Of a stretch of 64,000 nucleotides of DNA, positions 24,069 through 33,566 are shown piece after piece. Position 1 is the stretch's first letter. The number at the start of each line of letters is the position of its first letter. The DNA comes from Natronomonas moolapensis 8.8.11. GTDB lineage: Archaea; Halobacteriota; Halobacteria; Halobacteriales; Haloarculaceae. The notes beneath the pieces are model-generated. The model was not told the origin of the DNA. It ran no database searches and saw nothing but the letters and a program-made list of their open reading frames with translations. The translations under genes and the position numbers were made by a program. The stretch is taken from the NCBI RefSeq assembly GCF_000591055.1, contig NC_020388.1, forward strand, positions 310,001-374,000, given 5' to 3'.

Positions 24069-25025
24069 CTACAGCTCGTCGGCGATCTCGTCGGCGTCGA
24101 TGTCGGCCTCTTCGAGGGCCTCCTCGATATCGACGTCGCCCGCGCCGCCGCCCATGCCGCCCATCATGCCGCCCATGCCCATTCCCATGCCGCCGCCGTC
24201 GAGGATCTCCTGGATCAGAATGCGGTCGATGTCGGTGAGTTCGACGAGCTGCTGTGCGATCTGTTGTTTCTGCATCATCCACTGCTGGTTCATCGCGAGC
24301 TGTGGGGTCGACTCGACGTAGAGGGTGCGCTTCTCGACGGTCTCGGTGACGGTCTCCGGTTCCTCGGGCGCGTCGTCCTCGTCGTCTTCGTCGGCCTCGT
24401 CAGGCTCGACGACGCGGGTCTCCTCGACTTCGTCGGTCTCGACCCACATCTCGAGGTCGAGATCGAGCATCATGCCCAGGAGGCCCCGGGCCTGCTCGAG
24501 GTCGCCCTCGACAGTGTCGAGGAGTTCGTACTCGTACTCGATGTCCTCGCCGGCCAACGGGTGGTTGAAATCGACGCGGGCGCGGCCACCGATGATCGTC
24601 TCGAGGACGCCCCCCTCGCCGTCGATCTGGACGCGCGCGCCGGGGTAGCGGTCGTCCTCGTCGATCTTGTCGGCCGAGACGGTCCGTACCTGCTCTTCGT
24701 CGTACGCGCCGAAGGCCTCCTCGGCGGTGACGACGACGCTGCCCTCGTCGCCGATCTCGTTGCCGCGGATATCGTCCTCGACTGCGGGGAAGAGGTGCCC
24801 CTCCCCGAGCACGATCGTCCGGGGCTCGAACTCGCCTTGCTCGGCGACGCCCTCCTCCTCGGCGACCGCCTCGTCTGTCGTATCGACCAACTGCCCCTCC
24901 TCGACGGTTCGGGCGGTGTAAGCGATCCGGACGAAATCGCCGTCCTGAAGCCCCTCGTCTTCGGGTTCGGACGCGTCGTCCTCGACCGTCTCTGTCTCCT
25001 CGACCTCGTCGGATTCGTCGCTCAT
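24069..25025 (-). CDS. SlyD-type FKBP peptidyl-prolyl isomerase with Met/Gly-rich tail region
   Basis: 318-residue long archaeal FKBP. An acidic leader (1-25) is followed by an FKBP half (GDFVRIAYTARTVEEGQLVD), an IF chaperone insert (FGAYDEEQVRTVSADKIDE) and the closing FKBP strand (GRARVDFNHPLAGEDIEYEY). The extra C-terminal domain of archaeal long FKBPs follows, carrying a run GGGMGMGMGGMMGG before the acidic end. It catalyses proline isomerisation and acts as a chaperone. ATG 25023-25025 was chosen over one 36 bases earlier because the acidic MSDESDE start is typical. Confidence 0.9.
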   Translation of the reverse strand: MSDESDEVEETETVEDDASEPEDEGLQDGDFVRIAYTARTVEEGQLVDTTDEAVAEEEGVAEQGEFEPRTIVLGEGHLFPAVEDDIRGNEIGDEGSVVVTAEEAFGAYDEEQVRTVSADKIDEDDRYPGARVQIDGEGGVLETIIGGRARVDFNHPLAGEDIEYEYELLDTVEGDLEQARGLLGMMLDLDLEMWVETDEVEETRVVEPDEADEDDEDDAPEEPETVTETVEKRTLYVESTPQLAMNQQWMMQKQQIAQQLVELTDIDRILIQEILDGGGMGMGMGGMMGGMGGGAGDVDIEEALEEADIDADEIADEL

Positions 25026-25146
25026 ACTCCCCACGACAGCCGTCTCACCCTTAACCATCACGTTTCGCTGTGGCGGGGACCGAACGCCGGGCGGCCGGGA
25101 CCCGGAGGCCGCGGGGCTTTTTGTCGTGCCCGGAGACCAGGCCAGT

Positions 25147-25680
25147 ATGTACGAGGTCGAACTGAAGGTCCGTGCCGAGCACGATCGGCTCCGTCCGCGG
25201 CTCGAATCGATGGACGCGGCCCCCGACGGGACGGTGTCGCAGGTCGATACGTACTACGACCACCCGGTTCGGGAGTTCGCCGAGACGGACGAGGCGCTCC
25301 GCATCCGCCGGGAGACGGACGACTCGGGCGAGCGGGCGAAGGTGACGTACAAGGGCCCGCTGGTCGACGCCGCCTCGAAGACCCGCGAGGAACTGGAGAC
25401 GGGCGTCGACGACGGGGACACGATGGCGGGTGTCCTCGAATCGGTCGGCTTCGAGCCCGCGGCGACTGTCGAAAAGCGCCGCGAACGGTTCCGCTGTGGG
25501 GAATACACCGTCGCGCTCGACACCGTCGACGGGCTCGGCGAGTTCGTCGAGGTCGAAACCGAAGCCGAGGCAGTCGAATCCGCACGCGAGGGCGCGGTCG
25601 AGTTGCTCGAACGACTGGGGCTCGATCCCGCCGACGGAATCCGGACCTCGTACCTCGGCCTCCTGCTCGACGCGGCGTGA
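25147..25680 (+). CDS. CYTH-domain protein (class IV adenylate cyclase/thiamine triphosphatase-like)
   Basis: 177 residues. The ExExK signature is at the start (MYEVELKVRAEHD), followed by DTYYDHPVREFAETDEALRI, AKVTYKGPLVD and the later strand VALDTVDGLGEFVEVETEAE. This is the triphosphate tunnel fold. Archaeal members are annotated as CyaB-like cyclases, but triphosphatase activity is as likely. ATG 25147 is about 29 bases after CTTTTTGT, a probable TATA element. Confidence 0.85.
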   Translation: MYEVELKVRAEHDRLRPRLESMDAAPDGTVSQVDTYYDHPVREFAETDEALRIRRETDDSGERAKVTYKGPLVDAASKTREELETGVDDGDTMAGVLESVGFEPAATVEKRRERFRCGEYTVALDTVDGLGEFVEVETEAEAVESAREGAVELLERLGLDPADGIRTSYLGLLLDAA

Positions 25681-25754
25681 TATGCTCTGTGGTAATCAAT
25701 CTGGCCTATTTGGTTTCCGTAAGTTATAGAACTGGCCGAAGGGTACACACGGTA

Positions 25755-26960
25755 ATGACCGACCGAAACATCCGTGTCGAACCGGTCGACGGTCGCGCGG
25801 TCGAGGATCAAGACGTCGAGATCGTCGAGCGGAAGGGGCTCGGCCACCCCGACTCCCTCTGTGACGGGATCGCCGAACACGTCTCACAGGCGCTGGCCCG
25901 GGAGTACCTCGACCGTGTCGGTAAGGTACTCCACTACAACACCGACGAGACGCAGTTGGTCGCCGGTCGCTCGGCACCCGCCTTCGGCGGCGGCGAGGTC
26001 GTCGATCCGATCTACCTGTTGATCACGGGCCGGGCCACCAAGGAGTACGAGGGGACGAAGATCCCCGCCGAAACGATCGCACTCAGGGCCGCCCGCGAGT
26101 ATATCGACGAGGAGTTCCCGTTCGTCGACTTCGGTATCGACGTCGTCGTCGACGTGAAATTAGGCGAGGGCTCGGGGGACCTCCAGGAGGTCTTCGGCGA
26201 GGACGGCACGCAGGTCCCGATGTCGAACGACACCTCCTTTGGCGTCGGCCACGCGCCGCTGACCGAGACCGAACGGATCGTCCTCGAGACCGAACGCCGA
26301 CTCAACGGCCGCTACAGCGACGAGCACCGTGCCGTCGGCCAGGACATCAAGGTGATGGGCAAACGCGAGTCCGAGGTTATCGACGTGACCGTTGCGGTCG
26401 CGGCCGTCGACCGGTACGTCGACGGGATCGAGGCGTACGACGCGGTGATGGAGGGCGTCCGGACGTTCGTCGAGGACCTCGCTGCGGAGTACACAGACCG
26501 GACGGTCCGGGTCCACGTCAACACCGCCGACGACTACGAGGAGGGTTCGATCTACCTCACGACGACGGGCACGAGCGCCGAGCAGGGCGACGACGGGTCC
26601 GTCGGCCGCGGCAACCGCTCGAACGGCCTCATCACGCCGAACCGCTCGATGTCGATGGAGGCGACCTCCGGGAAGAACCCGGTCAACCACATCGGGAAGA
26701 TCTACAACCTGCTGTCGACCGAAATCGCCCGCTCGGTCGTGGAGGCGGTCGACGGCATCCGCGAGGTCCGCATCCGACTGCTCTCACAGATCGGCAAGCC
26801 GATCGACGAGCCCCACGTCGCCGACGCCAGCCTCGTCACCGAGGCGGGCGTCGAGGTCGGCGACATCGAGGCGGCGGTCGAGGCGATCATCGACGAGGAG
26901 CTCGCGAACGTGACCGACATCACCGAGCGCGTGATCGACGGCGAGTTGACGACGTTTTGA
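25755..26960 (+). CDS. mat: Archaeal S-adenosylmethionine synthetase
   Basis: 401 residues, the normal archaeal MAT length. It makes SAM from methionine and ATP. Motifs: [55 protein letters not shown] and [20 protein letters not shown]. It shares little sequence with bacterial MetK. A TATA-like AGTTATAG lies about 30 bases before the ATG. It supplies SAM for the methyltransferases and radical-SAM enzyme in this window, although it is not co-transcribed with them. Confidence 0.96.
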   Translation: MTDRNIRVEPVDGRAVEDQDVEIVERKGLGHPDSLCDGIAEHVSQALAREYLDRVGKVLHYNTDETQLVAGRSAPAFGGGEVVDPIYLLITGRATKEYEGTKIPAETIALRAAREYIDEEFPFVDFGIDVVVDVKLGEGSGDLQEVFGEDGTQVPMSNDTSFGVGHAPLTETERIVLETERRLNGRYSDEHRAVGQDIKVMGKRESEVIDVTVAVAAVDRYVDGIEAYDAVMEGVRTFVEDLAAEYTDRTVRVHVNTADDYEEGSIYLTTTGTSAEQGDDGSVGRGNRSNGLITPNRSMSMEATSGKNPVNHIGKIYNLLSTEIARSVVEAVDGIREVRIRLLSQIGKPIDEPHVADASLVTEAGVEVGDIEAAVEAIIDEELANVTDITERVIDGELTTF

Positions 26961-27053
26961 GTGGACCAGAGAGCGAACCGGGCGGGCGAGGCGGTCCCTC
27001 GGCCGTCGGCGGCCGAGCGAAACCGCTTTTTCAGTCGCTCCGTATGTCCGGCC

Positions 27054-27506
27054 ATGACGCGAGTGTGTCTCGTCGGCGACGGGGACGTCGAGTTGCGGTA
27101 CGAACTCCTCAGCCGCGAGACGTCGCGGGCGGCGCTTTCGACCTACGACCTCGCCGCACCCTACGAGAACACGGTCGCCGTCGAGACGGTCTCGCTGGGC
27201 GCCGCCGTTGCGCTGTTGAACGACCTCGAGTGGTATCTGGTCCGGTTCGCCCGCGAGGCGCTCGTCCTCGATCCGTCGGTGAGTAAAAAAGAGTGGCTCT
27301 CTCGCGCGCTCGCGGCCGCGATCCGCGACGACGGCCTCGACCACGCCAATTCGGGGCGGTTTCTGAAGCTGTTCGGCGTCGACGACGGCCGGCTCCTCGA
27401 ACCGATGTTCGTGACCCGAACCGGGCCGGAACTCCCGGCATACGACCTCCACGACGTCGAAGACACCCTCGCCGTCCGGGTGACCGAATCCGAGTTCGGC
27501 GCGTAG
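27054..27506 (+). CDS. DUF5804-like haloarchaeal protein
   Basis: 150-residue conserved haloarchaeal protein: MTRVCLVGDGDVELRYELLS at the start, then VETVSLGAAVALLNDLEWYL and REALVLDPSVS. Mixed alpha/beta, soluble, no catalytic motif recognised. CTTTTTCA at about 27025 is a fitting TATA element. Function unknown. Confidence 0.75.
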   Translation: MTRVCLVGDGDVELRYELLSRETSRAALSTYDLAAPYENTVAVETVSLGAAVALLNDLEWYLVRFAREALVLDPSVSKKEWLSRALAAAIRDDGLDHANSGRFLKLFGVDDGRLLEPMFVTRTGPELPAYDLHDVEDTLAVRVTESEFGA

Positions 27507-27547
27507 CCGGCCGTCGTCCGATTCGCGTTTGCGCTCCGGGGTCGTGC

Positions 27548-27991
27548 TCAGATCTCGACGCCGCTGGGGATGAGGCTCCGATCCCGGAGCAGGTTCCCGT
27601 CGCCGTCGTACACCAGAAGCGTCGACTTGTCGTATTCCGCCAGTCGGGTTCCCCCGTCGGTCTCGATGACGAGGCGGTACCGACCGTCGGCGTCGGCGCT
27701 GGCCGCCTCGACGACCGAGAGTACCGGGGCGCTCGTGGCGTTGACCTCGAGGACGTACTCGCCAGTGATGCGGTCCGACACCGCGAAGACACCCGCCGGC
27801 GCGTCGGTGTCGAGTGGCTCGTGCAACCGGTAGGCCACGTCGACCCCGTCGCCGTCGAGTTGGCCGTCGTCGCGGCGGAGTCGCGTTTCGAGTTCGTCGG
27901 TCGGTCCCTCGTACGTGATCGACACGCTCGGCTCTTCCGATTCCTCGGCCGTCACGCCCGCCGTCTCCAGAGTGAAGTAGTCACGCCGCAT
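27548..27991 (-). CDS. DUF5793-like haloarchaeal protein
   Basis: 147 residues, starting MRRDYFTLETAGVTAEE and ending LLVYDGDGNLLRDRSLIPSG. It looks like a single all-beta domain; the pattern SVSITYEGP and ITGEYVLEVN is that of a small haloarchaeal family (DUF5793). No catalytic residues are evident. It faces the DUF5804-like gene with a 41-base gap. Confidence 0.75.
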   Translation of the reverse strand: MRRDYFTLETAGVTAEESEEPSVSITYEGPTDELETRLRRDDGQLDGDGVDVAYRLHEPLDTDAPAGVFAVSDRITGEYVLEVNATSAPVLSVVEAASADADGRYRLVIETDGGTRLAEYDKSTLLVYDGDGNLLRDRSLIPSGVEI

Positions 27992-28221
27992 CCCTGTTTG
28001 CGTGCCGATACGGGCGCCGCACGCATGAACGTAACGCCCCCGTCAGGGACGACCCGGTCCGGTGTGGGCAGGCCGGTACCGGCCGCCTCGGGCAGGACGC
28101 CACGACGGTCCCCGAGGGACGCGCTGGCGACGACGGAGGCGGCTCGATCGGGGACACGCCGGGGGCGAATACGGCGGACCTTTATTCCGTCTGCCCGCAT
28201 ACCGTCGGGTACGCGACACAG

Positions 28222-29904
28222 ATGTCTCGAGACGACGCGTCCGTTCGCCCGGAAGAGCACTCGACCCGATCGGTCCGACAGCGACTCGCCCGGGCGGTCG
28301 AGTCGCTCCGTGGGTCGTCGATCCCCGAGGAGTCGTATCGCCCCGGAGAGCACGGCCGAATCGTCGGAGACCGGACCTTCGATGGCGAGCGGGTCGAGGC
28401 GTACTGGCTGAACGCGCCTTTCTCCTACGCCGTTATTACGCACGACGACGAGGAGAACGAACACCGTTATTACGCCGTCGAACCCGACCTCGACCGTTTC
28501 GAACGCGACGTCCTCGAAACGCTATACGACGACGTTCGGGTGCCACTTTTGTACACCGAACACGGGGGCAATCCGGAGGACGTTCTCAGATCCGAGCTCC
28601 GAACGCGGCTCGAACGGTACGGTGTCGAGCCGGACGTCGCCGGGTTTTATCGGCTGTACTACTACCTCTATCGACGGTTCCAGGGGTTCGGCAAGGTCGA
28701 TCCGTTGATGCACGATCCCTACATAGAGGACATCTCCTGTGACGGGTACAACCTCCCGCTGTACGCCTACCACGACGGGTATCAGGACATCGAGACGAAC
28801 GTCTCCTTCGAGGAGACCGGCCTCGACAGCTACATTGTTCGGATGGCCCAACAGGCCGGACGGCACATCTCGGTCGGGAATCCGATCGTCGAAACGACGC
28901 TCGTCGACGGCTCCCGCGCGGAGTTGGCGCTGGGGGAGGAGGTGACGCCGCACGGATCGGCCTTCACTATCCGGAAGTACAGCGACGAGCCGTTCACCCC
29001 GATCGACCTGCTCGAGTTCGGCACCTTCTCGCTTGGGCAGATGGCGTACCTGTGGCTGGGGATCGAACACAACAAGAACATCGTCTTCGCCGGCGGGACC
29101 GCCTCCGGGAAAACGACCTCGATGAACGCCATCTCGATGTTCGTCCCGCCGCGATCGAAGCTGATCACCATCGAGGACACCCGCGAACTGTCGCTGTATC
29201 ACGACAACTGGCTGTCGTGTGTGACCCGCGAGCGCCTCGACGAGGCCGCGAACGTCACGATGTACGACCTGTTGCGGTCGTCGCTTCGGCACCGCCCCGA
29301 GTACATCATCGTCGGCGAGGTCCGCGGCGAAGAGGCGATAACGCTGTTTCAGGCGATGAACACGGGGCATACGACGCTTTCGACGATGCACGCCGACTCG
29401 GTCCAGACAGTCATCAACCGCCTCGAGAACGAGCCGATCAACGTGCCGCGGCCGATGGTACAGTCGCTCGATATCCTCTGCGTTCAGCGGCTCGCTCGCT
29501 TCGGCAGCGAGCGCGTCCGGCGGGCGGGGACGATCGCCGAGATCGAGGGGATCGACCAACGGACCGGCGAGCTCGACTACACCGGGGCGTACAACTGGGA
29601 CTCCGCGACCGACACGTTCAGCGAAGGGACCGAAAAGCTGACCGAGGAGATTCGCGAGGAACGCGGCTGGTCGAAGACCGAACTGCTCAGAGAGCTACAG
29701 CGGCGGCGGCGGTTTCTGGCGTTCCTCCAGGAACGGGGGATCTCACAGTACGAGCAGTTCACGGCGATGGTCAACCGATACTACGCCGTCCCCGAAGAGG
29801 TGATGGGTCGGATCGAAGCGGCCGAGGCCGACGGTCGCGTCGACCTCGACGCCGGGGCGGTCGTCGACCCCGGATCGAACGAGGCCGAGCCGCGGAGCGG
29901 ATAG
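28222..29904 (+). CDS. pilB: Type IV pilus assembly ATPase PilB (first copy)
   Basis: 560-residue secretion ATPase of the archaeal type IV pilus/archaellum group. Walker A is FAGGTASGKTTSMN (about 289-302). The Asp box is TIEDTRELSLY, the Walker B-like motif is YIIVGEVRGEEA (about 358-369) and the His box is LSTMHADSVQT. All catalytic elements are intact. It powers pilin insertion through the PilC platform encoded by the next gene, whose ATG follows this stop codon without a gap. CCTTTATTC near 28178 is the likely TATA element. Confidence 0.93.
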   Translation: MSRDDASVRPEEHSTRSVRQRLARAVESLRGSSIPEESYRPGEHGRIVGDRTFDGERVEAYWLNAPFSYAVITHDDEENEHRYYAVEPDLDRFERDVLETLYDDVRVPLLYTEHGGNPEDVLRSELRTRLERYGVEPDVAGFYRLYYYLYRRFQGFGKVDPLMHDPYIEDISCDGYNLPLYAYHDGYQDIETNVSFEETGLDSYIVRMAQQAGRHISVGNPIVETTLVDGSRAELALGEEVTPHGSAFTIRKYSDEPFTPIDLLEFGTFSLGQMAYLWLGIEHNKNIVFAGGTASGKTTSMNAISMFVPPRSKLITIEDTRELSLYHDNWLSCVTRERLDEAANVTMYDLLRSSLRHRPEYIIVGEVRGEEAITLFQAMNTGHTTLSTMHADSVQTVINRLENEPINVPRPMVQSLDILCVQRLARFGSERVRRAGTIAEIEGIDQRTGELDYTGAYNWDSATDTFSEGTEKLTEEIREERGWSKTELLRELQRRRRFLAFLQERGISQYEQFTAMVNRYYAVPEEVMGRIEAAEADGRVDLDAGAVVDPGSNEAEPRSG

Positions 29905-31998
29905 ATGCTTTGGGTGCTCCCGCTCGTTGCGGCGATCGGCCTCCTCGGTGCGTTCCTCGCGGCGCCGTATAGTCCCCGGATCGATGCCGCGGTCACGCGG
30001 CTCGCGTTTTTGCTCCTCGGCGGGCGCGGCATCGAAATCGACGTCGAGCGAGAGCAGGCGCTCCGATCGGCGGCGATCGGCGTCCCCTACCGGGAGTACG
30101 CTGCAAAGACGTACATCTACACCGCCGGTGCCGGGGTCGCGGGTGCGGTCGTCGGCGTGTACCTCGGCGCGGCGGGGCTGTTCGTGCTCGCCTCGCCGGG
30201 GCTGTCGTTCGATCCGAACGCGACGATCGAGACGTCGAACGTCGTGCAGCTGGGGGTGTTCCTCCTGAGCGGCGCCCTCCTCAGCGCGGTCGCAGTGGGG
30301 GCGACCTACGAACTCCGCTGGCGGCTGCCGTCGGTTCGAGCGGACGGGCGCGCGAGGCGGATCGACGCCGGCCTCCCCCGTACGGTCGCGTTCACCTACG
30401 CTCTGACCCGCGGCGGAATGTCGTTTCCGGACGTGCTCCGGACGCTCTCGGACAACGAGCGGGTGTTCGGCGAGGGCGCTGCCGAGGTCGACGTCGCCGT
30501 CCGGAACATCGACCTGTTCAACGTCGACCTCGTGACGGCCGTCCAGGACCTCTCGGAGAACACCCCCTCCGAGCGCTTCGGCACGTTCACCGAGAACCTC
30601 TCCAGCGTTCTCCAAAGCGGCGGCGACGTCTCGGAGTTCCTCCGCGAACAGTACGAGCGCTACCGCGACGAGGCCGAAGAGCAGCAAGCGGAGATACTCA
30701 ACCTCCTCGCGACGACCGCGGAGGTGTACGTGACGGTGATCGTCGCCGGTATGTTGTTTCTCATTACTATCCTGTTGATAATCGGGCTTACGGCCGGCGA
30801 CACGCTCTTGGCGATGCGGGTGTTGACGTACGTCATCGTTCCCGCCGCGAACGTGTTGTTTTTGGCGTACCTTCTCGACGTTACCCGGCCGCTCCGCGCG
30901 GCGGGAGACGAACACGAGGACGACCGCGAGGACGAACGCGGGAAGGTGGCCGACCGCGGGCGCGACCCCGACCAGAAGCGTTCGGGCGAGGGAATCACCG
31001 CCGGCCGTGCCGTGGAGAGCGACGGCGGCTACACCCGTCCGGGAGCGGCGGCCGACCACGAACGGCTGTTCGCCTATCGACGGCTCCGGTCGGTCAGGGA
31101 AACGCTCGCCTCGCCGCTGGCGTCTCTCGTCGATCGGCCACGGTTGCTCCTGTATCTCACCGTTCCGATCGCGGTCGTCGCGACCGTCGTTCGGCTGCCG
31201 GCGATCCTCGCCGGCGGAAGCGTCGACGTCCGGGCACTCGACGACGTCCTGATTCAGGCGGCGATCTTTCTGAGCGGGACGTTCGCCGTCGTCTACGAGT
31301 ACAGCAGGCGTCGGCTCAAACGACTCGAATCGGCCGTTCCGGAGCTTCTCGAGCGGCTCGCCAGCCTCAACGAGGCCGGCATCTCGGTCGTCTCCTCGTT
31401 CGATCGGGTCCGTCGTGGCGACATCGGCGAGCTCGATGCGGAGGTCAACCGCATCTGGAGGGACATCCAGTGGGGCGCGACGACCGAGGAGGCGCTCTCG
31501 CGGTTCGAGACGCGCGTCCGAACGCCCTCCGTCACTCGCGTGGTCACGCTCATCACGAACGCGATGCACGCCTCGAACGAGATCGGACCGGTCCTCCGGA
31601 TCGCGGCCGAGCAGGCCCGCTCGGACCTCCAGCTCCGCCGGCAGCGCCGACAGGAGATGTTCACGTACCTCGTCGTGGTGTACGTCTCGTTTTTCGTCTT
31701 TTTAGTCGTCATCGGCGCCCTGGAGTACGTCCTGATCCCGAGCCTGCCGGACGTGGGCAGCATCGGTGGGGGTGCGGCCGGCGGTGCCGGCGGCGTCGGC
31801 GGGGCGGGGCCGCTCGGGGGGTTCGACGGCGGCGACCGCGACGCCTATCGGCTCGTCTTCGTTCACACCGCGTTCATCCAGTCGCTACTCTCGGGGCTCG
31901 CCGCCGGCGTCATGGGCAGCGGGTCGGTCAAGGCCGGCATGAAACACGCGGCGGTCATGCTTTCGATCTCGTACGTCCTGTTGACGTTCGCGATCTGA
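29905..31998 (+). CDS. pilC: Type IV pilus platform protein PilC (first copy)
   Basis: 697-residue membrane platform (GspF/TadC family) with two F domains, each followed by membrane helices: about residues 150-320 (RTVAFTYALTRGGMSFPDVL) and about 460-640 (LLERLASLNEAGISVVSSFD). An acidic hydrophilic insert (about 330-370) separates the halves. A Gly-rich loop GGGAAGGAGGVGGAG sits near the end. It starts immediately after pilB (TAG-ATG), so the pair is coupled. No pilin gene is adjacent; haloarchaeal pilins are often encoded elsewhere. Confidence 0.92.
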   Translation: MLWVLPLVAAIGLLGAFLAAPYSPRIDAAVTRLAFLLLGGRGIEIDVEREQALRSAAIGVPYREYAAKTYIYTAGAGVAGAVVGVYLGAAGLFVLASPGLSFDPNATIETSNVVQLGVFLLSGALLSAVAVGATYELRWRLPSVRADGRARRIDAGLPRTVAFTYALTRGGMSFPDVLRTLSDNERVFGEGAAEVDVAVRNIDLFNVDLVTAVQDLSENTPSERFGTFTENLSSVLQSGGDVSEFLREQYERYRDEAEEQQAEILNLLATTAEVYVTVIVAGMLFLITILLIIGLTAGDTLLAMRVLTYVIVPAANVLFLAYLLDVTRPLRAAGDEHEDDREDERGKVADRGRDPDQKRSGEGITAGRAVESDGGYTRPGAAADHERLFAYRRLRSVRETLASPLASLVDRPRLLLYLTVPIAVVATVVRLPAILAGGSVDVRALDDVLIQAAIFLSGTFAVVYEYSRRRLKRLESAVPELLERLASLNEAGISVVSSFDRVRRGDIGELDAEVNRIWRDIQWGATTEEALSRFETRVRTPSVTRVVTLITNAMHASNEIGPVLRIAAEQARSDLQLRRQRRQEMFTYLVVVYVSFFVFLVVIGALEYVLIPSLPDVGSIGGGAAGGAGGVGGAGPLGGFDGGDRDAYRLVFVHTAFIQSLLSGLAAGVMGSGSVKAGMKHAAVMLSISYVLLTFAI

Positions 31999-32084
31999 GG
32001 CCGCGTTCGCGCGTCCCGACGACGTTCGTACACCACGCCGACTCGCATCGCTGCCCTCTTTGCCGCCGCGGCGAAACCGGCCCC

Positions 32085-32717
32085 ATGAACGATCGCGCCG
32101 GCGTCCGAGCGACGTACGACCGGATCGCCGATCACTTCTCTTCGACCCGCGAGTACCCCTGGCCGGAGGTCGAGTCCTTTTGTGCGGGGCGTCGCGCCGC
32201 CACTGCCCTCGACGTCGGCTGCGGGAACGGCCGCCACACCGAGCTGTTGGCCGGGCACGCCGATCGGGTCCTCGGCCTCGACGTGAGCCACGGACTGCTG
32301 TCGGCCGCCCGCGAGCGCGCCCCCGGAGCCGCCCTGGTCGCCGGCGACGCCGCCTCGCTGCCGGTCGCCGACGGAGCGGTCGGTCTTGCGGTATACGTCG
32401 CGACGCTGCATCACCTCCCGACGCGACGGCTCCGCCGGGAGAGCCTCGACGAACTCGCGCGTGTCCTTGACGACGGCGGGGTGGCGCTCGTTAGCGCCTG
32501 GAGTACCGCCGCTGACCGCTTCGAGGCCGACGCCGACACCGAGACGGGCTTCGATGCCGAGATCGATTGGACGCTTCCCGGCGGCGAGACGGTCCCGCGT
32601 TACTACCACATCTACGCGCCCGCGGAGTTCGATGCGGACCTCGGCGCGAGCGACCTCGCCGTCGTCGAGTCGTTCGTCTCCAGCGGGAACTGCTACGCCG
32701 TCGTCGAGCCGTCGTGA
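32085..32717 (+). CDS. TRM9/ALKBH8-like SAM methyltransferase
   Basis: 210 residues. The N-terminus RATYDRIADHFSSTREYPWP is the hallmark of the tRNA wobble-uridine methyltransferase TRM9/ALKBH8 group. ALDVGCGNGRHTELLAGHAD is the SAM motif and VATLHHLPTRRLR the post-motif. In eukaryotes the enzyme methylates carboxymethyl-uridine 34. In archaea the substrate is unproven. It lies just before tRNA-Gly(UCC), which has a wobble U, but there is no evidence of a link. Confidence 0.85.
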   Translation: MNDRAGVRATYDRIADHFSSTREYPWPEVESFCAGRRAATALDVGCGNGRHTELLAGHADRVLGLDVSHGLLSAARERAPGAALVAGDAASLPVADGAVGLAVYVATLHHLPTRRLRRESLDELARVLDDGGVALVSAWSTAADRFEADADTETGFDAEIDWTLPGGETVPRYYHIYAPAEFDADLGASDLAVVESFVSSGNCYAVVEPS

Positions 32718-32758
32718 CCGACGGAGTACTTAAATGCTGACGGCGCCCCGGCGAGCGA

Positions 32759-32766
32759 TTTAAATA
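32759..32766 (+). promoter_or_regulatory. TATA box upstream of tRNA-Gly
   Basis: TTTAAATA, a perfect archaeal box 106 bases before the tRNA. A second candidate, CCCTTATAG at 32787-32795, lies closer. Either implies a transcript with a 50-90-base leader that must be removed by RNase P. Confidence 0.55.
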
Positions 32767-32871
32767 CCGTTCCGGGAACGAAAAGACCCTTATAGGGCGT
32801 GATGTTACAGTTTCGTGCGCGCCGACGGTGAGCGGCCCGACGGGCCGCGAGTCGCGGCGCGACGAGGACGA

Positions 32872-32942
32872 GCGCCGGTGGTCTAGTGGCAGGACCTGAG
32901 CCTTCCAAGCTCATGGCCCGGGTTCAAATCCCGGCCGGCGCA
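32872..32942 (+). tRNA. tRNA-Gly (anticodon UCC)
   Basis: 71 nt. The acceptor GCGCCGG (32872-32878) pairs with CCGGCGC (32935-32941), with discriminator A. The anticodon stem is TGAGC/GCTCA with loop CTTCCAA; the anticodon TCC is at 32904-32906. The T-arm is CCGGGTTCAAATCCCGG. Its 3' end is repeated three more times downstream, unlike any normal tRNA gene. Confidence 0.95.
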
Positions 32943-33535
32943 CTCCCTGCGGTCGTGCGCCGCCCGTACCCTCGCTCGCTCCGCTCGCGAGGATCCCGGC
33001 CGGCGCATTTTCTGCCGAACGGAGTGAGGCGAAAATCGCCACGGAATTTGAACCCTATCAGTCACAGCCCGGAAGCGCAGCGAAGCGAGCATCCCGGACT
33101 GTCTGATCCCGGTTCAAATCCCGGCCGGCGCATAGCGAGGATCGAGCGAAGCGAGATCCTCGGAAAGATCGAGCGGCGAAGCCGCGAGATAGCGAGACCG
33201 AACGAAGTGAGGTCTCGAAACGTGAACGGGGAGCAACGCGACCCGTGAACGGGTTCTCTGCGGTCGTGCGCCGCCCGTCCCCTCGCTCGCTCCGCTCGCG
33301 AGAATTCCGATAGACGGTGTCTATCGACATCACACTCGCTTCGCTCGTGTGATTCCCGGCCGGCGCATAGCGAGGATCGAGCGAAGCGAGATCCTCGGGA
33401 AGATCGAGCGGCGAAGCCGCGAGATAGCGAGACCGAACGAAGTGAGGTCTCGAAACACGGACGGGACGCGAGCCACGAGCGCACTCGCTTCGATCACCGG
33501 ACCGATAACGGCAGGCCACGCCCCGAGAGTAGCCA
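32943..33535. repeat. Array of tRNA-Gly 3'-end copies and variable-arm hairpins
   Basis: No protein gene. The last 14 bases of tRNA-Gly (TCCCGGCCGGCGCA, 32929-32942) recur at 32994-33007, 33119-33132 (within a 25-base copy from 33108 that includes the T-arm) and 33354-33367. A 103-bp direct repeat, 33119-33221 and 33354-33456, differs by one base. A second repeated segment (about 50 bp, starting CTGCGGTCGTGCGCCGCCCGT) follows the tRNA and recurs near 33257. Hairpins share a loop like GAGCGAAGCGAG but have different arms: GAGGATC/GATCCTC, GAGACC/GGTCTC, CACAC/GTGTG. Confidence 0.85.
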
Positions 33536-33543
33536 TTTAAATA
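33536..33543 (+). promoter_or_regulatory. TATA box of the DoxX-like gene
   Basis: TTTAAATA, 24-31 bases before the ATG at 33567, so a leaderless message. It marks the right-hand limit of the tRNA-Gly repeat array. Confidence 0.65.
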
Positions 33544-33566
33544 TCGCGGGCGACTCCGAACACACG

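Noticed and set aside
32787-32871. Box C/D guide RNA in the tRNA-Gly leader
   Set aside because: A GTGATGT word resembles box C, but no matching box D and no second C'/D' pair were found at fitting distances.
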